A DNA stretch of 57,669 bases, taken from positions 1 to 57,669 of the IMG/VR virus record IMGVR_UViG_3300033149_004313; one strand, 5' to 3'. The notes below the pieces were generated by a model that did not search any database, was not told the DNA's origin, and saw only the letters and a program-made list of their open reading frames with translations. The position numbers were made by a program, and so were the translations under genes. The stretch is from a virus. Shown here in pieces: positions 7,948 through 17,555 of this stretch. Numbering within the stretch: position 1 is the first letter of the stretch; each line of letters begins with the position of its first letter.

Positions 7948-8154
7948 ATGCCAACAACAAAAGAAATTAAAAAAGCGAGAGATTTGGTAGAACCTATTAC
8001 CAATAAAGCAATAAAAGTCGAACTAAAATCTTATGGTGATTTTGAAAATATTAATACTAATGAATCTATGCTTGCAGAAAAAATATTGAAAAATCAAGTT
8101 AAGGAAGTTCTAAAGGGATTTATTAAGAGAAGAAAAGAATTTAAGAAAAAATAG
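7948..8154 (+). CDS. Hypothetical basic protein, 68 aa
   Basis: Helical, strongly basic C-terminus (KGFIKRRKEFKKK), possibly nucleic-acid binding by charge alone. It starts two bases after the preceding stop. Not recognised. Confidence 0.6.
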   Translation: MPTTKEIKKARDLVEPITNKAIKVELKSYGDFENINTNESMLAEKILKNQVKEVLKGFIKRRKEFKKK

Positions 8155-8205
8155 GAATTGATTGGCGGCATATGCCATCTAAAATAGTGATAAGGGAAAA
8201 GAAAC

Positions 8206-8475
8206 ATGCCGAGAAGAGATTATTCGCCTGAAAACTATAATTCTTTTGCAGAGGCTTATGTCGCTTATTGGGATGATAGACATAGTGATATGAAGAACCC
8301 TACAATTATCTCGGAAGACAAATTTGCCCAGATATGGGGATGGAAAAAGAAAAAAAAGCAAAAGGAAAAAGGTTTGATGGCCGGTAAAAAGAAAGGTTTC
8401 GGTTCTATCACCAAAGAGGCGAAATCATCTATTGCAAGACGCAATCTTGAGTTGAAAAAGATTATGGAGGACTGA
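8206..8475 (+). CDS. Hypothetical protein with GLMAG motif, 89 aa
   Basis: Aromatic-rich N-terminal half, then a run of lysines followed by KGLMAGKKKGFGS and a charged helix. Second of three neighbouring proteins sharing the Lys-rich GLMAG segment. It lies in the small-gene cluster between terminase and portal. Function unknown. Confidence 0.65.
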   Translation: MPRRDYSPENYNSFAEAYVAYWDDRHSDMKNPTIISEDKFAQIWGWKKKKKQKEKGLMAGKKKGFGSITKEAKSSIARRNLELKKIMED

Positions 8476-8476
8476 T

Positions 8477-8677
8477 ATGCCTCGATTTGATCAAACAGGC
8501 CCTCCAAGTGGTAGTAAGGGTCCCCGTGATGGCAGAGGGCGAGGACAAGGTTGGGCTCCAGGTAAAGGTATAGGTCTGATGGCCGGTGGTCAAAAAGGAC
8601 TTTTCAATCCTATCAGGATAAGAAAAGCCAGGAAGAAGAAAAATGAATTCAGCAGAACGAAAACTAACACATATTAA
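8477..8677 (+). CDS. DUF5320-like Gly/Arg-rich protein with GLMAG motif
   Basis: The opening MPRFDQTGPPSGSKGPRDGR follows the MPRGD.TGP.G.GP.TGRG pattern of DUF5320 proteins, whose role is unknown. The middle contains GKGIGLMAGGQKGLF, the third copy of the shared motif, and the tail is basic. Low-complexity composition suggests a disordered protein. Confidence 0.65.
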   Translation: MPRFDQTGPPSGSKGPRDGRGRGQGWAPGKGIGLMAGGQKGLFNPIRIRKARKKKNEFSRTKTNTY

Positions 8678-9149
8678 AGGTTTGCTTGAAGCCTTTTACA
8701 TGCGGGGTGAAGATACCATCCCGATAGAGAGGATTCAAGCTATACTAGACCTAGAACCAGAACCTTTTGATAAAGAAGAAGAAAAAGAAATGAAAATACC
8801 CAAAAAGATTAAGATTCTCGGTCATTGGTTTAAGATTGAATTTCCGTATGCATTTAAGGAACGATTTGATCGTTATGCACAATGCGATGATACTCAGAAG
8901 ATTATCTATATAAGTGAAGTTGATATGAATGGAACAAAGAGGGCAGATTCAAGCATTATAGTCTCATTTATCCATGAAGTTTTACACGCTATTGACCTGA
9001 ATATAGGACATCATATTTTCGATGGAAAAGAAGGAGAAAATAAAATCGAAGGTTTTTCGGAAGGAATTTATCAGGTTTTGGTAGACAATGGATATTTAAA
9101 GCAACAGTCAGAAACCCTAAAAGATGAGGTTCAAAATGTATCAAAATGA
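8643..9149 (+). CDS. HExxH zinc metallopeptidase-like protein
   Basis: 168 residues with HEVLHAID (zinc ligands His111 and His115, catalytic Glu112) preceded by a hydrophobic strand, as in the ImmA/IrrE and SprT-like groups common in phages. The third ligand is probably a downstream Glu (EGFSEGIYQ). An internal ATG at 8790 would give a minimal domain. The longer start overlaps the preceding gene by 35 bases. Substrate unknown. Confidence 0.75.
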   Translation: MNSAERKLTHIKGLLEAFYMRGEDTIPIERIQAILDLEPEPFDKEEEKEMKIPKKIKILGHWFKIEFPYAFKERFDRYAQCDDTQKIIYISEVDMNGTKRADSSIIVSFIHEVLHAIDLNIGHHIFDGKEGENKIEGFSEGIYQVLVDNGYLKQQSETLKDEVQNVSK

Positions 9150-9507
9150 AATCATACATTTTACAGGCGGTATCAACGAGTATATCGGAGAGCTCGACCA
9201 GACTGAGCATCCATTAGGTGAAGGATGGATCAGGATCAAAAACCCCTGTGAAGTTATTTATGGGGAAAAGAAAGGCCAGGGCAAAGTCAGGTTGCTTTTA
9301 AGAATATGGGGCGTCAAGAAAGACTACCGGAGATTCGTGGACATCTACTGCCCCCCTGATTCCTTGAAAGAAATCCGTGTATTGGATAAAGATGGGGAAG
9401 TTTACAAGGTCTATAAAAGGGAATTGGATAGACCAAGTTTAGACCTTATTAAGGCTCCAACGGATGCTGACTTGGCTACAATAGGCAAAGATCGAAAACT
9501 GAATTAA
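9124..9507 (+). CDS. Hypothetical protein, 127 aa
   Basis: Overlaps the metallopeptidase gene end by 26 bases. Predicted beta-rich in the first two thirds. Reads as a well-formed protein with normal composition. The start could also be the ATG at 9136. No family recognised. Confidence 0.75.
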   Translation: MRFKMYQNEIIHFTGGINEYIGELDQTEHPLGEGWIRIKNPCEVIYGEKKGQGKVRLLLRIWGVKKDYRRFVDIYCPPDSLKEIRVLDKDGEVYKVYKRELDRPSLDLIKAPTDADLATIGKDRKLN

Positions 9508-9509
9508 GC

Positions 9510-10172
9510 ATGAAAAAGCCAATTCATAAATACTTCAATAATCACAGAAAGACCTCATGGCTTTACTTCGATGGCGAAGAAAACCCAAGGGAATGCTACA
9601 TGCGTGGTGGTATTTGTTTTCCTATCAGGTACGAATCTTTAACGGGTATTGATAATCATGGCTATGCGATTATAGCTGGTCAAGACCTCAAAACCGGCAT
9701 AGTGCATGTGTTTGAACAAATGAATTGGATAACTGTAGATGATATTTTAGCAAAGGATGAATCGAATAAGGTGAAATACCCTGGCCTGTCTCATTGGCTC
9801 AATATGGCGTGGAGTCGATATTTTATGCAGGCGTTTTATTTTAGCCAGCCAGATGAGCTTTCAAGGCGATTCAGATTACAAGTGCTCAGATCACCTATGA
9901 TAAATCCTAAGCCTCGGTTCATTGAGATACATATCAATAAAGAGGATGAATTGATTTCCGTCATTCGGCATAGGATTAAAACTGGATTGCTTGAAATCGA
10001 AAAGGATTCAGAGATTGCAATTTTATTAAAAGAGGCTAGGGAAGAAAGAAGAGAAGTAAAATTATTTCCTCAAATTCACGCCCTGGGATGCTGTTTGCTA
10101 GGACTTGAGCAGTACCCATGGCGCAAACCTTATGAGCAGCCAATACAGGAGATATTGGTGGCGTCGGGATAG
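9510..10172 (+). CDS. Hypothetical protein, 220 aa
   Basis: Well-formed alpha/beta protein with a charged helical region around 150-185. Starts right after the previous stop. I do not recognise it. Position between terminase and portal suggests a structural or packaging-related role, by context only. Confidence 0.75.
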   Translation: MKKPIHKYFNNHRKTSWLYFDGEENPRECYMRGGICFPIRYESLTGIDNHGYAIIAGQDLKTGIVHVFEQMNWITVDDILAKDESNKVKYPGLSHWLNMAWSRYFMQAFYFSQPDELSRRFRLQVLRSPMINPKPRFIEIHINKEDELISVIRHRIKTGLLEIEKDSEIAILLKEAREERREVKLFPQIHALGCCLLGLEQYPWRKPYEQPIQEILVASG

Positions 10173-10177
10173 AAAAG

Positions 10178-10543
10178 ATGAAAGAAAGACTTTTTATCTT
10201 ATGTTTGATCTTATTAATTTTTGCTCTAACTTGTATATGGTGCCAGCGTGAATTAAAATGGCAAAACAAAGAGCGGATTTACAGTGATAATATAGCAATG
10301 CTTGAACATGAATCCAATATAAAAACGATAACAACTGAAAAAGAATTAGAAGAAGCTCTTAGTAAAAAATATGATGAGCCCATTATTATTAAATTTCAAC
10401 AAGATACTCCTATAAGAAAACCTATTACTATTCCATCTAACATGACTATCTTGTGGGATGCACCTTATGGAATTAAAGATTCCAAACGCTACCAAGGATA
10501 TAATAATAAATATAAACTCGATTGGTGGGGACCTGCGAGATAA
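10178..10543 (+). CDS. Membrane-anchored hypothetical protein, 121 aa
   Basis: N-terminal basic start and a hydrophobic stretch (about 5-22, ending in TCIWC), then a soluble domain of about 95 residues. Cys19 or Cys22 could be a lipid site but no clean lipobox is present. Function unknown. Confidence 0.7.
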   Translation: MKERLFILCLILLIFALTCIWCQRELKWQNKERIYSDNIAMLEHESNIKTITTEKELEEALSKKYDEPIIIKFQQDTPIRKPITIPSNMTILWDAPYGIKDSKRYQGYNNKYKLDWWGPAR

Positions 10544-10615
10544 TTAGGATTCTCCAAGTTCCAAGCCAAAGATAAGAAAATGCAAGAAATATAACTTAAA
10601 AGAAAGGAGATCAAA

Positions 10616-10882
10616 ATGCCAAGCGATAACGAAATCAAACAAATAATGACGGAGAAGGTGTTTCCATTTTTCGATGGTGGAGGCCTGGACCAACTTTTAG
10701 CCAGAATAGAAAACTTGGAAAAAGGGGAAGAGATTACAAATGAAGATGTTCGTTATATTGTTAAACAGGAAATAGAAAAAATAATGGATGCCAAAAAACC
10801 TGATATTAAGGCTAAAATGAGCATTGATAAAAAAACCGGCATGGCGAAGACTACCGTTATCAGAAAATCCAAAGAAAAGTAA
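10616..10882 (+). CDS. Hypothetical protein upstream of portal, 88 aa
   Basis: AAAGGAG ribosome site. Charged helical protein with a lysine-rich C-terminus. It directly precedes the portal gene. Not recognised. Confidence 0.7.
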   Translation: MPSDNEIKQIMTEKVFPFFDGGGLDQLLARIENLEKGEEITNEDVRYIVKQEIEKIMDAKKPDIKAKMSIDKKTGMAKTTVIRKSKEK

Positions 10883-10885
10883 TCC

Positions 10886-12865
10886 ATGGCAACTTCTAGC
10901 TTACATACTTCCGACCTAGCTCAATATCTCCGCTCGGAGCTTTACGAGAATTGGGCCGTTGACCGCAAGCCATTAGAAGAAAAATGGCAAAAAAACGAAA
11001 ACGCTTTTAAAGGCGTGTCAGAGGGAATCTGGAAGGCCGAGGAAGGTGCTAATTGGCGAAGCAAGACCTTTATTATGATGACCAAGATAAAGGTATTGTC
11101 TGCCTATTCTATGGTAATAGATATACTTTTACAAGGTGGACAGCTACCCTTTGCCCTGGATTTATCTCCCTGGGACCAGGTTACCATAGAAGATTTACCG
11201 CCTGAACAACAAGAAGTTGTCCAGGATAAAATTGATGATATGACAGCTCTCATTCAACAGCAGATATTGGACTGTAAAGGTGATAGAGAGCTTATGAAAT
11301 GTGTGATGAGTGCGGCGAAATTCGGCGAGACCTACTGGCGTTCATTTGTCCACGATGTTACCCGCAGAGGCTTTCGGTCTGTAAATATGGCTCCTCAAGG
11401 TACTCCTAATCCAGAGAGATTCATCAGACATGAATATTTCGAGGAAACGATCATGGCACCTGGATTTGAATATATCTCATGCTGGGACATGTTCAGGGAC
11501 CTTGAAAACGATAATATGCAGAAAAGCCGGGGATATTGCCAGAGAGAATATGTATCGCCTTATGATTTACGAAAACTCAAAGGTGATGCATATTATTTAG
11601 ATGATGCCATTGATAGGGTAATTGAAAATCATTCCAAGGCGCTCTCTACGAAAAATAAAGAGAACATGAAGCCTGGATTGAGAAATATAAAGAACCGATA
11701 CAACACGGTTGAGAAGCTGACTTTTTGGTGTAGAGTCCCTCGAAAGATATTGGATAAGTTTGAATCCGAGGTGAAAGGCAATACTACATCTTCCCTCACT
11801 ACTGATTTTGTCAATGATGGCGATGAAGTGGAAATTGGGGCAGTGCTTGCAGAGGATGAAGTTGTCAGGCTTATGAGAGTGCGACCCGATTCAAGACCCC
11901 ATGGCAGGGTTGTATGGGAGATCGATCCTGACGGAACTTCTGGAGTTGGTGTAGCTGACAATGTGGAATCCGTTCAAATGGTCTTAAACGGCATGGTGCG
12001 AGCATTTGAAGACAACAAGAAACTTTCCGCCAATATTATAGCGGCTATTAAGAAATCATTGATTGTTAGTTGGAGCGGGGAATTTAAGCCTGGTGAACCA
12101 ATTGAGGTGGCCGATGAAGCAAGAACTGCTGCCGAAGCTATACAACAGATCATCTTTCAGGATGTAGGCGAGACTCTTCTTTCCGGTATTGCCCTCATGG
12201 AACGATACGCAGATGAAGTCTCTATGTTGCCTAAAATCCTTCAAGGTGCTGTGGCTGCAAAGCAGAAACCGGATACCCTCGGTGAGATAAATATTCTTCA
12301 AGCCAATGCCGGAAGATATTTAGGCAGTGTTATCAAGAACTTCGATGAGGGTATGATAGAGCCCATTGTTTCACGGTTCTATGAATATAATATGCTTGAT
12401 GAGAAAGTGAACAAGGGTAAAGGCAGCTACATTACTAAAGCATTGGGATATGCGGGATTTCAGGATAAGGTTTTGAAACTCACTAAGATTCTCCAGGCCC
12501 TTAACCTTGCTATTAGCTCACCAGCTATTCAGGCAGAAACCAGACTAAAAACGTTGCTTGATCAAGTATGGAGAGGATTGGACATTGATCCGCAACAAAT
12601 AAGCAAAACAAAACAAGAGAAAGAAGAGGATGCCCAGGCCATGGCTCAAGCCAGGCAACAGGCGTTGGATGAACAAGGTGTTGTGCTTTTAGCGAAGTAT
12701 AAAGCTGAGATGGAGAAAGAGATAACCAAAATCAGGGAGGAGCATACGGCAAAACTTGAAGAGATTGAGGCAGAGCATAAAAACAGACTTGAAGAAATAG
12801 ACGCTGAATCCGAGAGCAAGATTGTGGAGAAGAAAGCTATAGATATGAAAAGGGAAATAACATGA
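10886..12865 (+). CDS. Portal protein
   Basis: 659 residues, the length and position (after terminase, before scaffold and capsid) expected of the dodecameric portal through which DNA enters the head. The N-terminal half has aromatic-rich strands typical of portal wing and stem regions. The last 90 residues are a long charged coiled coil. The family match is by overall pattern (N4/P22-like podovirus portals), not a unique motif. Confidence 0.8.
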   Translation: MATSSLHTSDLAQYLRSELYENWAVDRKPLEEKWQKNENAFKGVSEGIWKAEEGANWRSKTFIMMTKIKVLSAYSMVIDILLQGGQLPFALDLSPWDQVTIEDLPPEQQEVVQDKIDDMTALIQQQILDCKGDRELMKCVMSAAKFGETYWRSFVHDVTRRGFRSVNMAPQGTPNPERFIRHEYFEETIMAPGFEYISCWDMFRDLENDNMQKSRGYCQREYVSPYDLRKLKGDAYYLDDAIDRVIENHSKALSTKNKENMKPGLRNIKNRYNTVEKLTFWCRVPRKILDKFESEVKGNTTSSLTTDFVNDGDEVEIGAVLAEDEVVRLMRVRPDSRPHGRVVWEIDPDGTSGVGVADNVESVQMVLNGMVRAFEDNKKLSANIIAAIKKSLIVSWSGEFKPGEPIEVADEARTAAEAIQQIIFQDVGETLLSGIALMERYADEVSMLPKILQGAVAAKQKPDTLGEINILQANAGRYLGSVIKNFDEGMIEPIVSRFYEYNMLDEKVNKGKGSYITKALGYAGFQDKVLKLTKILQALNLAISSPAIQAETRLKTLLDQVWRGLDIDPQQISKTKQEKEEDAQAMAQARQQALDEQGVVLLAKYKAEMEKEITKIREEHTAKLEEIEAEHKNRLEEIDAESESKIVEKKAIDMKREIT

Positions 12866-13056
12866 CTAGAAAAATGACTGAATTTATTGATAAATTAGCT
12901 ATGCTTTGCACTGAATATAGTGCGGAGCTTTTATATACAAATGATGATGATGGAATCCATGTTATAATAGACAATGAAGACGTTTGTATTGGATTTCCTC
13001 TGCTTCCTGATCCTGGCGCAGATATCCGCAGTTATGTCGCTGATAAATCACAATAA
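12862..13056 (+). CDS. Hypothetical protein, 64 aa
   Basis: Overlaps the portal stop by four bases (ATGA), so translation is coupled. Small acidic alpha/beta protein (NDDDGIHVIIDNEDVCIGF). Not recognised. Confidence 0.65.
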   Translation: MTRKMTEFIDKLAMLCTEYSAELLYTNDDDGIHVIIDNEDVCIGFPLLPDPGADIRSYVADKSQ

Positions 13057-13111
13057 ATGAACATCAATATCAAAAAACAAGATTATCGAAAAGAAAGTAA
13101 AGGAAAATACC

Positions 13112-13414
13112 ATGATCGATCTTAAATTATCCAAAAAGGACAAAAAAGACAAAGAAGATTTAACACAAGTTCCTATGGTAGAAGAATATCCTTACGGGAC
13201 ACGGCTTCATTTTGAAGACGAGACTATCAAGAAAATACCTGCTTTGCAGGATATAAAGGCAGGGACTATGGTGAATATCAAGGCCGTTGGGAAAGTTCTG
13301 GAAGTTCGAGTAACCGACAAGGAAAAAGGTAAAAATTACGAAAGTGTGCAGATTCAGCTCCAGAAGATAGAAATTGGTAATGCAAATGAGGCTGAAGAGG
13401 CGTTTAAAGAATAG
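13112..13414 (+). CDS. Capsid staple-like protein
   Basis: 100 residues. EYPYGTRLHFEDETIKKI followed by a glycine-containing beta stretch ending in IQLQKIEI matches the pattern I recall for siphovirus capsid staple or stabilising proteins (YPYGL.L.L..E...). These clamp capsid subunits at local three-fold sites. Location between portal and capsid agrees. Lysine-rich N-terminus. Confidence 0.55.
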   Translation: MIDLKLSKKDKKDKEDLTQVPMVEEYPYGTRLHFEDETIKKIPALQDIKAGTMVNIKAVGKVLEVRVTDKEKGKNYESVQIQLQKIEIGNANEAEEAFKE

Positions 13415-13473
13415 TTCCACAGTCTTTTAGCCATACACACACACAATTAACAGTCAAAGATGGATCAAAGACT

Positions 13474-13740
13474 GTGGACAGAATCAACAAATACCTTGAC
13501 AAGAGTGAGGAAATAATATTACTTTCTCAGTCTGAGGAAGTCGAAGCGGTAAGGGTTTTGCTAAAGGCTGTTAAAAGCAAGAGAGATAAAGTAAGACAGC
13601 TTTATGAGACAAAACCCAAGCATAGCCCGGAAGACCTTGAAGAGGATCTTGTATTTCTTCTGGGCATGGTTAAGGGATTAAATTGGGTGTTAGGACTTCC
13701 GGCGAGAAGCAGGAATTATATTAATAATTTTAAACAGTAA
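13474..13740 (+). CDS. Hypothetical helical protein, 88 aa
   Basis: Starts with GTG. Charged helical protein with a coiled-coil tendency. No in-frame ATG lies nearby. Located between capsid-staple-like and beta-helix genes. Not recognised. Confidence 0.6.
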   Translation: MDRINKYLDKSEEIILLSQSEEVEAVRVLLKAVKSKRDKVRQLYETKPKHSPEDLEEDLVFLLGMVKGLNWVLGLPARSRNYINNFKQ

Positions 13741-13752
13741 AGGAGTAGAAAG

Positions 13753-14802
13753 ATGAAAAGGATTGGAATTTTTATTGTAGCAGTGATGTTTTCGCTGGTG
13801 ATGGCAAGTCCCTGCTTTTCAGGTGCCGGCCTGACAACCGGGGATCAGACCATCTATGGAAACAAGACCTTCGAGCATGATGTAACATTTAATGCCGATG
13901 TGACTATTCTCGGCGCTCTGCTAGGCGTAACACAATACAGTAATATTTATTATGTGGACAGCACTTCTGGTCATGATAGCGCAGGGAATTATGGGACTAC
14001 TTATTTGAAACCATTTAAAAGCATTGATTTTGCTATTGGCCAGTGTACTGCTGATAATGGTGATATTATTTTTGTTATGCCAGGGTACACTGAGAATTTG
14101 TCTGCGGCAGATGCAATAGATGCCGATGTTGCTGGAATAAGCATTATTGGGCTTGGAAATGGTAATTTACGTCCCACCTTGACCTATACGAATGCTGCTG
14201 GAGAATTTGTCATTGGGGCTGATGATGTTCGTGTATCAAATATAATTTTCAATGCCTCAGTTACAACGACTCTTTTGGCAATCGATATTGAGGATGGATC
14301 TGAAGGGGCGGTTATTGATCATTGTTTGTTTGGTGTGGATAGCGCTGGGACAGACGAATTCAATAATGCTATCAACATAAATGATCAATGCAATAGATAC
14401 CTTATTAGTCATAATGAGTTTCATCAAGGAACTGCCGCCGCAGTAAGCGCTATTTATATTGACGCAGATACCGACTACGGCACAATTGAGTATAATACAA
14501 TTTCGGGTGATTACAGCACGGCTTGTATCAAAGGCGATGAGCAAGATGATTTTATTGTTATCCGACACAATTCGCTTTATAATGGTCAGGCCACAGGAGT
14601 TGGACTAAATACCGAACCATGCATTGAACTTGCAGCGACCACAACGGGAATTATCGAGTATAACGTCTGTTATACGAACTTAGCGACAAAAGCTGCTTCT
14701 ATCGTAGCCGCGGACTGCCATCTTCACGAAAATTACTACAATGAGGATGAATCAAGTGCAGCAACAAGCGGCATTATCGGTACTGCCTCTGATGATGATT
14801 AA
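13753..14802 (+). CDS. Secreted-type parallel beta-helix protein, 349 aa
   Basis: A typical signal peptide (basic MKR, hydrophobic core, cleavage near PCFSGA) is followed by repeats of short strands rich in N, D, G, I and V, such as IIFNASV, IDHCLFGVD, YLISHNEFH, IIEYNVCYTN. This is the pectin-lyase-like right-handed beta-helix pattern. AAAGGAG ribosome site. It sits among head genes, yet its signal peptide predicts export. See also the similar genes at 34296 and 35688. Confidence 0.75.
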   Translation: MKRIGIFIVAVMFSLVMASPCFSGAGLTTGDQTIYGNKTFEHDVTFNADVTILGALLGVTQYSNIYYVDSTSGHDSAGNYGTTYLKPFKSIDFAIGQCTADNGDIIFVMPGYTENLSAADAIDADVAGISIIGLGNGNLRPTLTYTNAAGEFVIGADDVRVSNIIFNASVTTTLLAIDIEDGSEGAVIDHCLFGVDSAGTDEFNNAININDQCNRYLISHNEFHQGTAAAVSAIYIDADTDYGTIEYNTISGDYSTACIKGDEQDDFIVIRHNSLYNGQATGVGLNTEPCIELAATTTGIIEYNVCYTNLATKAASIVAADCHLHENYYNEDESSAATSGIIGTASDDD

Positions 14803-14894
14803 AACCAGAGCTTAGCCAGAGCCAGCTTTAGCAAATTTGGCTTAAAATTGAATAAAGGGCTAATCCGAATCTGATCCGTTCGGAAATGACAACT

Positions 14895-14933
14895 AGGGAT
14901 AATGCGGGACCCGCACTTGCATTATCCCTTTTT
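14895..14933 (+). terminator. Rho-independent terminator before the scaffold gene
   Basis: GGGATAATGC (14896-14905) pairs perfectly with GCATTATCCC (14919-14928) and is followed by TTTTT. Some readthrough is needed if the capsid genes share the upstream transcript. Attenuation here could adjust scaffold and capsid levels. Confidence 0.75.
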
Positions 14934-14964
14934 GTTGCCCATAAAACAGAAAGGAGAAATCAAA

Positions 14965-16011
14965 ATGCCAGATGACGAAAAAGCCACAGAGCAAGAACCA
15001 AAAGAGACAGAAGAAAAAGCTCCTGATGAAGAGGGAGAACTGGCCTTTGCCGAGGATATGAGCGAAGAGGAAGAGCCCTCTGAAAAGGGTAAGGAGAAAG
15101 CCGAATCCAAGTCCAAAGAGGATGAGGAAGAAAAGAAGAAACCTGAAAAAAAGGCCAAAAAGGAACCTAGGGAAGAAAGTGAAGAACAAAAGGCAGAGGA
15201 GAAAAAGAAGGAAAAGGAACTGACAGTCGAAGAAAAGATCAAGGAGCGCATCAAGAATTTAGAAGATGAAGAGGAGGAAATAGAGGAAAAATCACCTGAA
15301 GAGAAACCAGAGAAAAAGAAACCGGAGGAGGAGAAAGAAAAGAAACCTGAAGAGAAAGCGGAAGAGGGATCGAAACCGGCAAAGCTAAACAAAGAGCTCC
15401 TTGCAGAACGTTTAAGCCTGATCTCAAAAGATGATCTTCCAGGGGAAGTAATCATAGGCGATGAAACGGTAAATCTAAAACAATATGCTGAGGATTACCC
15501 CGATGACTTTGCGGCAATTCGAGTGTTATCGAGCTTGGTTGCCGAAAAAATGATTAACAAAACAGTGGAAGGAATTGAAATACCTGATACTGGAAAAGTT
15601 ACCGAAAGAGTAGACAACCTGGAAGCGGGATTGGCTCAGTTATCTTTTGATAACGGTGTTATGCGAGCCAAAGATGATGAAGGCAATTTAAAACATTCCG
15701 ATTATTATGATATTGTGTATGGTTCAGGTATGAAAGATTTCCACGCATGGATAAAAGAACAGTCGCCCAAGGTGCAAAAACTGGCAAGTTCTTTGAACCC
15801 GGAAGATGGCATTTTAGTTCTGGATTACTACAAAGAGAATATAGCCAGGAGAAAAACAACCGAGCATGACAAAAAGACCAAGGATAAGAAAAGGGAATAC
15901 GATGACATTTATAAGTCCGAAAAGACTATGAGGAAGAATCAACCGGAATCCAGTATCGGGGGAAAATCACCAGACAAAGAAGCGGAAGAGGCTTTTGAAG
16001 AAGAAGATTAA
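14965..16011 (+). CDS. Scaffold-like acidic protein upstream of capsid
   Basis: 348 residues from the ATG at 14965, which has an AAAGGAGAAA site. The ORF opening at 14902 lies within the terminator hairpin and is unlikely. The first 140 residues are low-complexity Glu/Lys, the rest helical, ending in an acidic tail. Size, charge and position just before the major capsid gene fit a scaffolding protein. Confidence 0.7.
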   Translation: MPDDEKATEQEPKETEEKAPDEEGELAFAEDMSEEEEPSEKGKEKAESKSKEDEEEKKKPEKKAKKEPREESEEQKAEEKKKEKELTVEEKIKERIKNLEDEEEEIEEKSPEEKPEKKKPEEEKEKKPEEKAEEGSKPAKLNKELLAERLSLISKDDLPGEVIIGDETVNLKQYAEDYPDDFAAIRVLSSLVAEKMINKTVEGIEIPDTGKVTERVDNLEAGLAQLSFDNGVMRAKDDEGNLKHSDYYDIVYGSGMKDFHAWIKEQSPKVQKLASSLNPEDGILVLDYYKENIARRKTTEHDKKTKDKKREYDDIYKSEKTMRKNQPESSIGGKSPDKEAEEAFEEED

Positions 16012-16395
16012 ATGAGCAAAAATTCACCCAGCCAAAAAGGAAGAAAAAGTCGTGGCAAAATATCTTCTGGACATTTAGTCACTTTAGGAAAAGGTGTTGA
16101 TGATCAATTCTTCAAAGCGTTCAAAGGAACCCCTAATCACGGATTGAATAGAAAATTAGACCAAACTGGAAAAAATAAACTGTGGGGAAGCTCACTGTTT
16201 AAGTTACATGAATTTTCTTATAAACCTGTAGAAGAAAGGAGAAAATTAATTTTAGATTGCCAAAAAAATGGCGAATTTCGCTGTTTTTGGTGTGGCAGGG
16301 TCTTTTTTCGCGGTGTTCTGGGTCCTAACACCAACATACAGATCAAATGTCACAATTCTAAGTGTAGGCACATGAATGTAATTTCAAGCGTTTAA
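16012..16395 (+). CDS. Com-like Zn-ribbon protein, 127 aa
   Basis: Basic N-terminus, then a C-terminal treble-clef FRCFWCGRVFF...IKCHNSKCRHMN. The order (R/F-C-x2-C, about 20 residues, IKC-x4-C) resembles Mu Com-type zinc fingers, which bind RNA and activate translation. The two pairs here are CFWC and CHNSKC. It starts right after the scaffold stop. Confidence 0.65.
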   Translation: MSKNSPSQKGRKSRGKISSGHLVTLGKGVDDQFFKAFKGTPNHGLNRKLDQTGKNKLWGSSLFKLHEFSYKPVEERRKLILDCQKNGEFRCFWCGRVFFRGVLGPNTNIQIKCHNSKCRHMNVISSV

Positions 16396-16464
16396 CCTAG
16401 AACCTGCCTTTGCTGGAAGTCCCAGAGACTCTTTTTGAAAGGCGCAACAGAAAGGAGTTTTGTT

Positions 16465-17493
16465 ATGGGATTACCTGCAAACACTACCACATATGAGGAC
16501 ATTTCCCCGAGAACCAGGGGAAAGGCTGTAAGGAAGCTGCTAGAACGCGGTCAGCATATTATGACCACGGAGCGTTTTGGCACTATTGATCCGCAGCCGA
16601 AACATTCAACCTTAACCCGCAAGTGGAGAAGGTATCATTCCCTTGCGAGAGCTACCGCACCATTGGCTGACGGTGTTCCGCCTACCGGCCAGAAACTCAC
16701 GCATACCGACATTACGGCAACCCTGGAATTTTACGGCGATGTCGTAAAAATCACCAATACCATTCATGATACACACGAGGACCCTGTGTTGAATGAAGCC
16801 ATGAAGATATGCGGTGAGCAAGCTGCGGAAACGGTAGAGGAATTGAGGATTAATTTCCTCCGAGCCGGAAGTAATGTATTTTATGCAAATGGTGTAAGTG
16901 CCAGAAGTTCAGTCAACAGTCCGGCGGTACGTGGCGATTTCCGCAAAATCTACAGATATTTCAAAAAATACAAAGCACGTGAGATAAGCGAAATCATTAA
17001 GGCTTCAGCTCTAATTTCAACCGAGCCGGTGGAATCTGCCTATTTCTGCATGGGCCATACCGACCTGGATGCAGATATAAGGGGAATTTCTGGTTTTCTG
17101 CCCAGTGCTCAGTATTCAGATTCTACTAAGCGGTTGCCTGGTGAAATTGGCAAGCTGGAGCAGTTCAGGGTTATTTTAACGGCTATGTTCGAGCCGTGGG
17201 AAACCTCGGGTGCTTCGGGAACCACCTATCTTTCCGGCGGAAGCGCACCTTCAAGTGCCGCTCAATGCGATGTCTATCCCTTAATTTTTGTCGCCAGGGA
17301 TTCTTATGCCATCGTTCCGCTTCAGGGATATAACTCCGTGGATATCGGCGTGGTAAATCCTGGCAAGAAAACCAAGGACGATCCGCTTGGCCAGATCGGG
17401 TTTGTTTCCTGGGGAACCTATCAGACTGGGGCAATTTTGAACCAGAACTGGGTGGCACGCCTGGAGGTAGCTGCCAGTGCAAATCCATCATAA
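16465..17493 (+). CDS. Major capsid protein, N4-gp56 type
   Basis: 342 residues from the ATG at 16465, backed by an AAAGGAG site. The ending (VVNPGKKTKDDPLGQIGFV, then GAILNQNWVARLEV) matches the N4-gp56 family major capsid signature I recall (NPG...DPLGQ.G, LN..W...LEV). The protein forms the HK97-fold shell. It follows the scaffold gene as expected. Confidence 0.88.
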   Translation: MGLPANTTTYEDISPRTRGKAVRKLLERGQHIMTTERFGTIDPQPKHSTLTRKWRRYHSLARATAPLADGVPPTGQKLTHTDITATLEFYGDVVKITNTIHDTHEDPVLNEAMKICGEQAAETVEELRINFLRAGSNVFYANGVSARSSVNSPAVRGDFRKIYRYFKKYKAREISEIIKASALISTEPVESAYFCMGHTDLDADIRGISGFLPSAQYSDSTKRLPGEIGKLEQFRVILTAMFEPWETSGASGTTYLSGGSAPSSAAQCDVYPLIFVARDSYAIVPLQGYNSVDIGVVNPGKKTKDDPLGQIGFVSWGTYQTGAILNQNWVARLEVAASANPS

Positions 17494-17555
17494 TGTAGTT
17501 AAATCAATAACTTAGCTTATTAACTTTAACCCTTTTCAAAGAAAGGAGTAGACCG

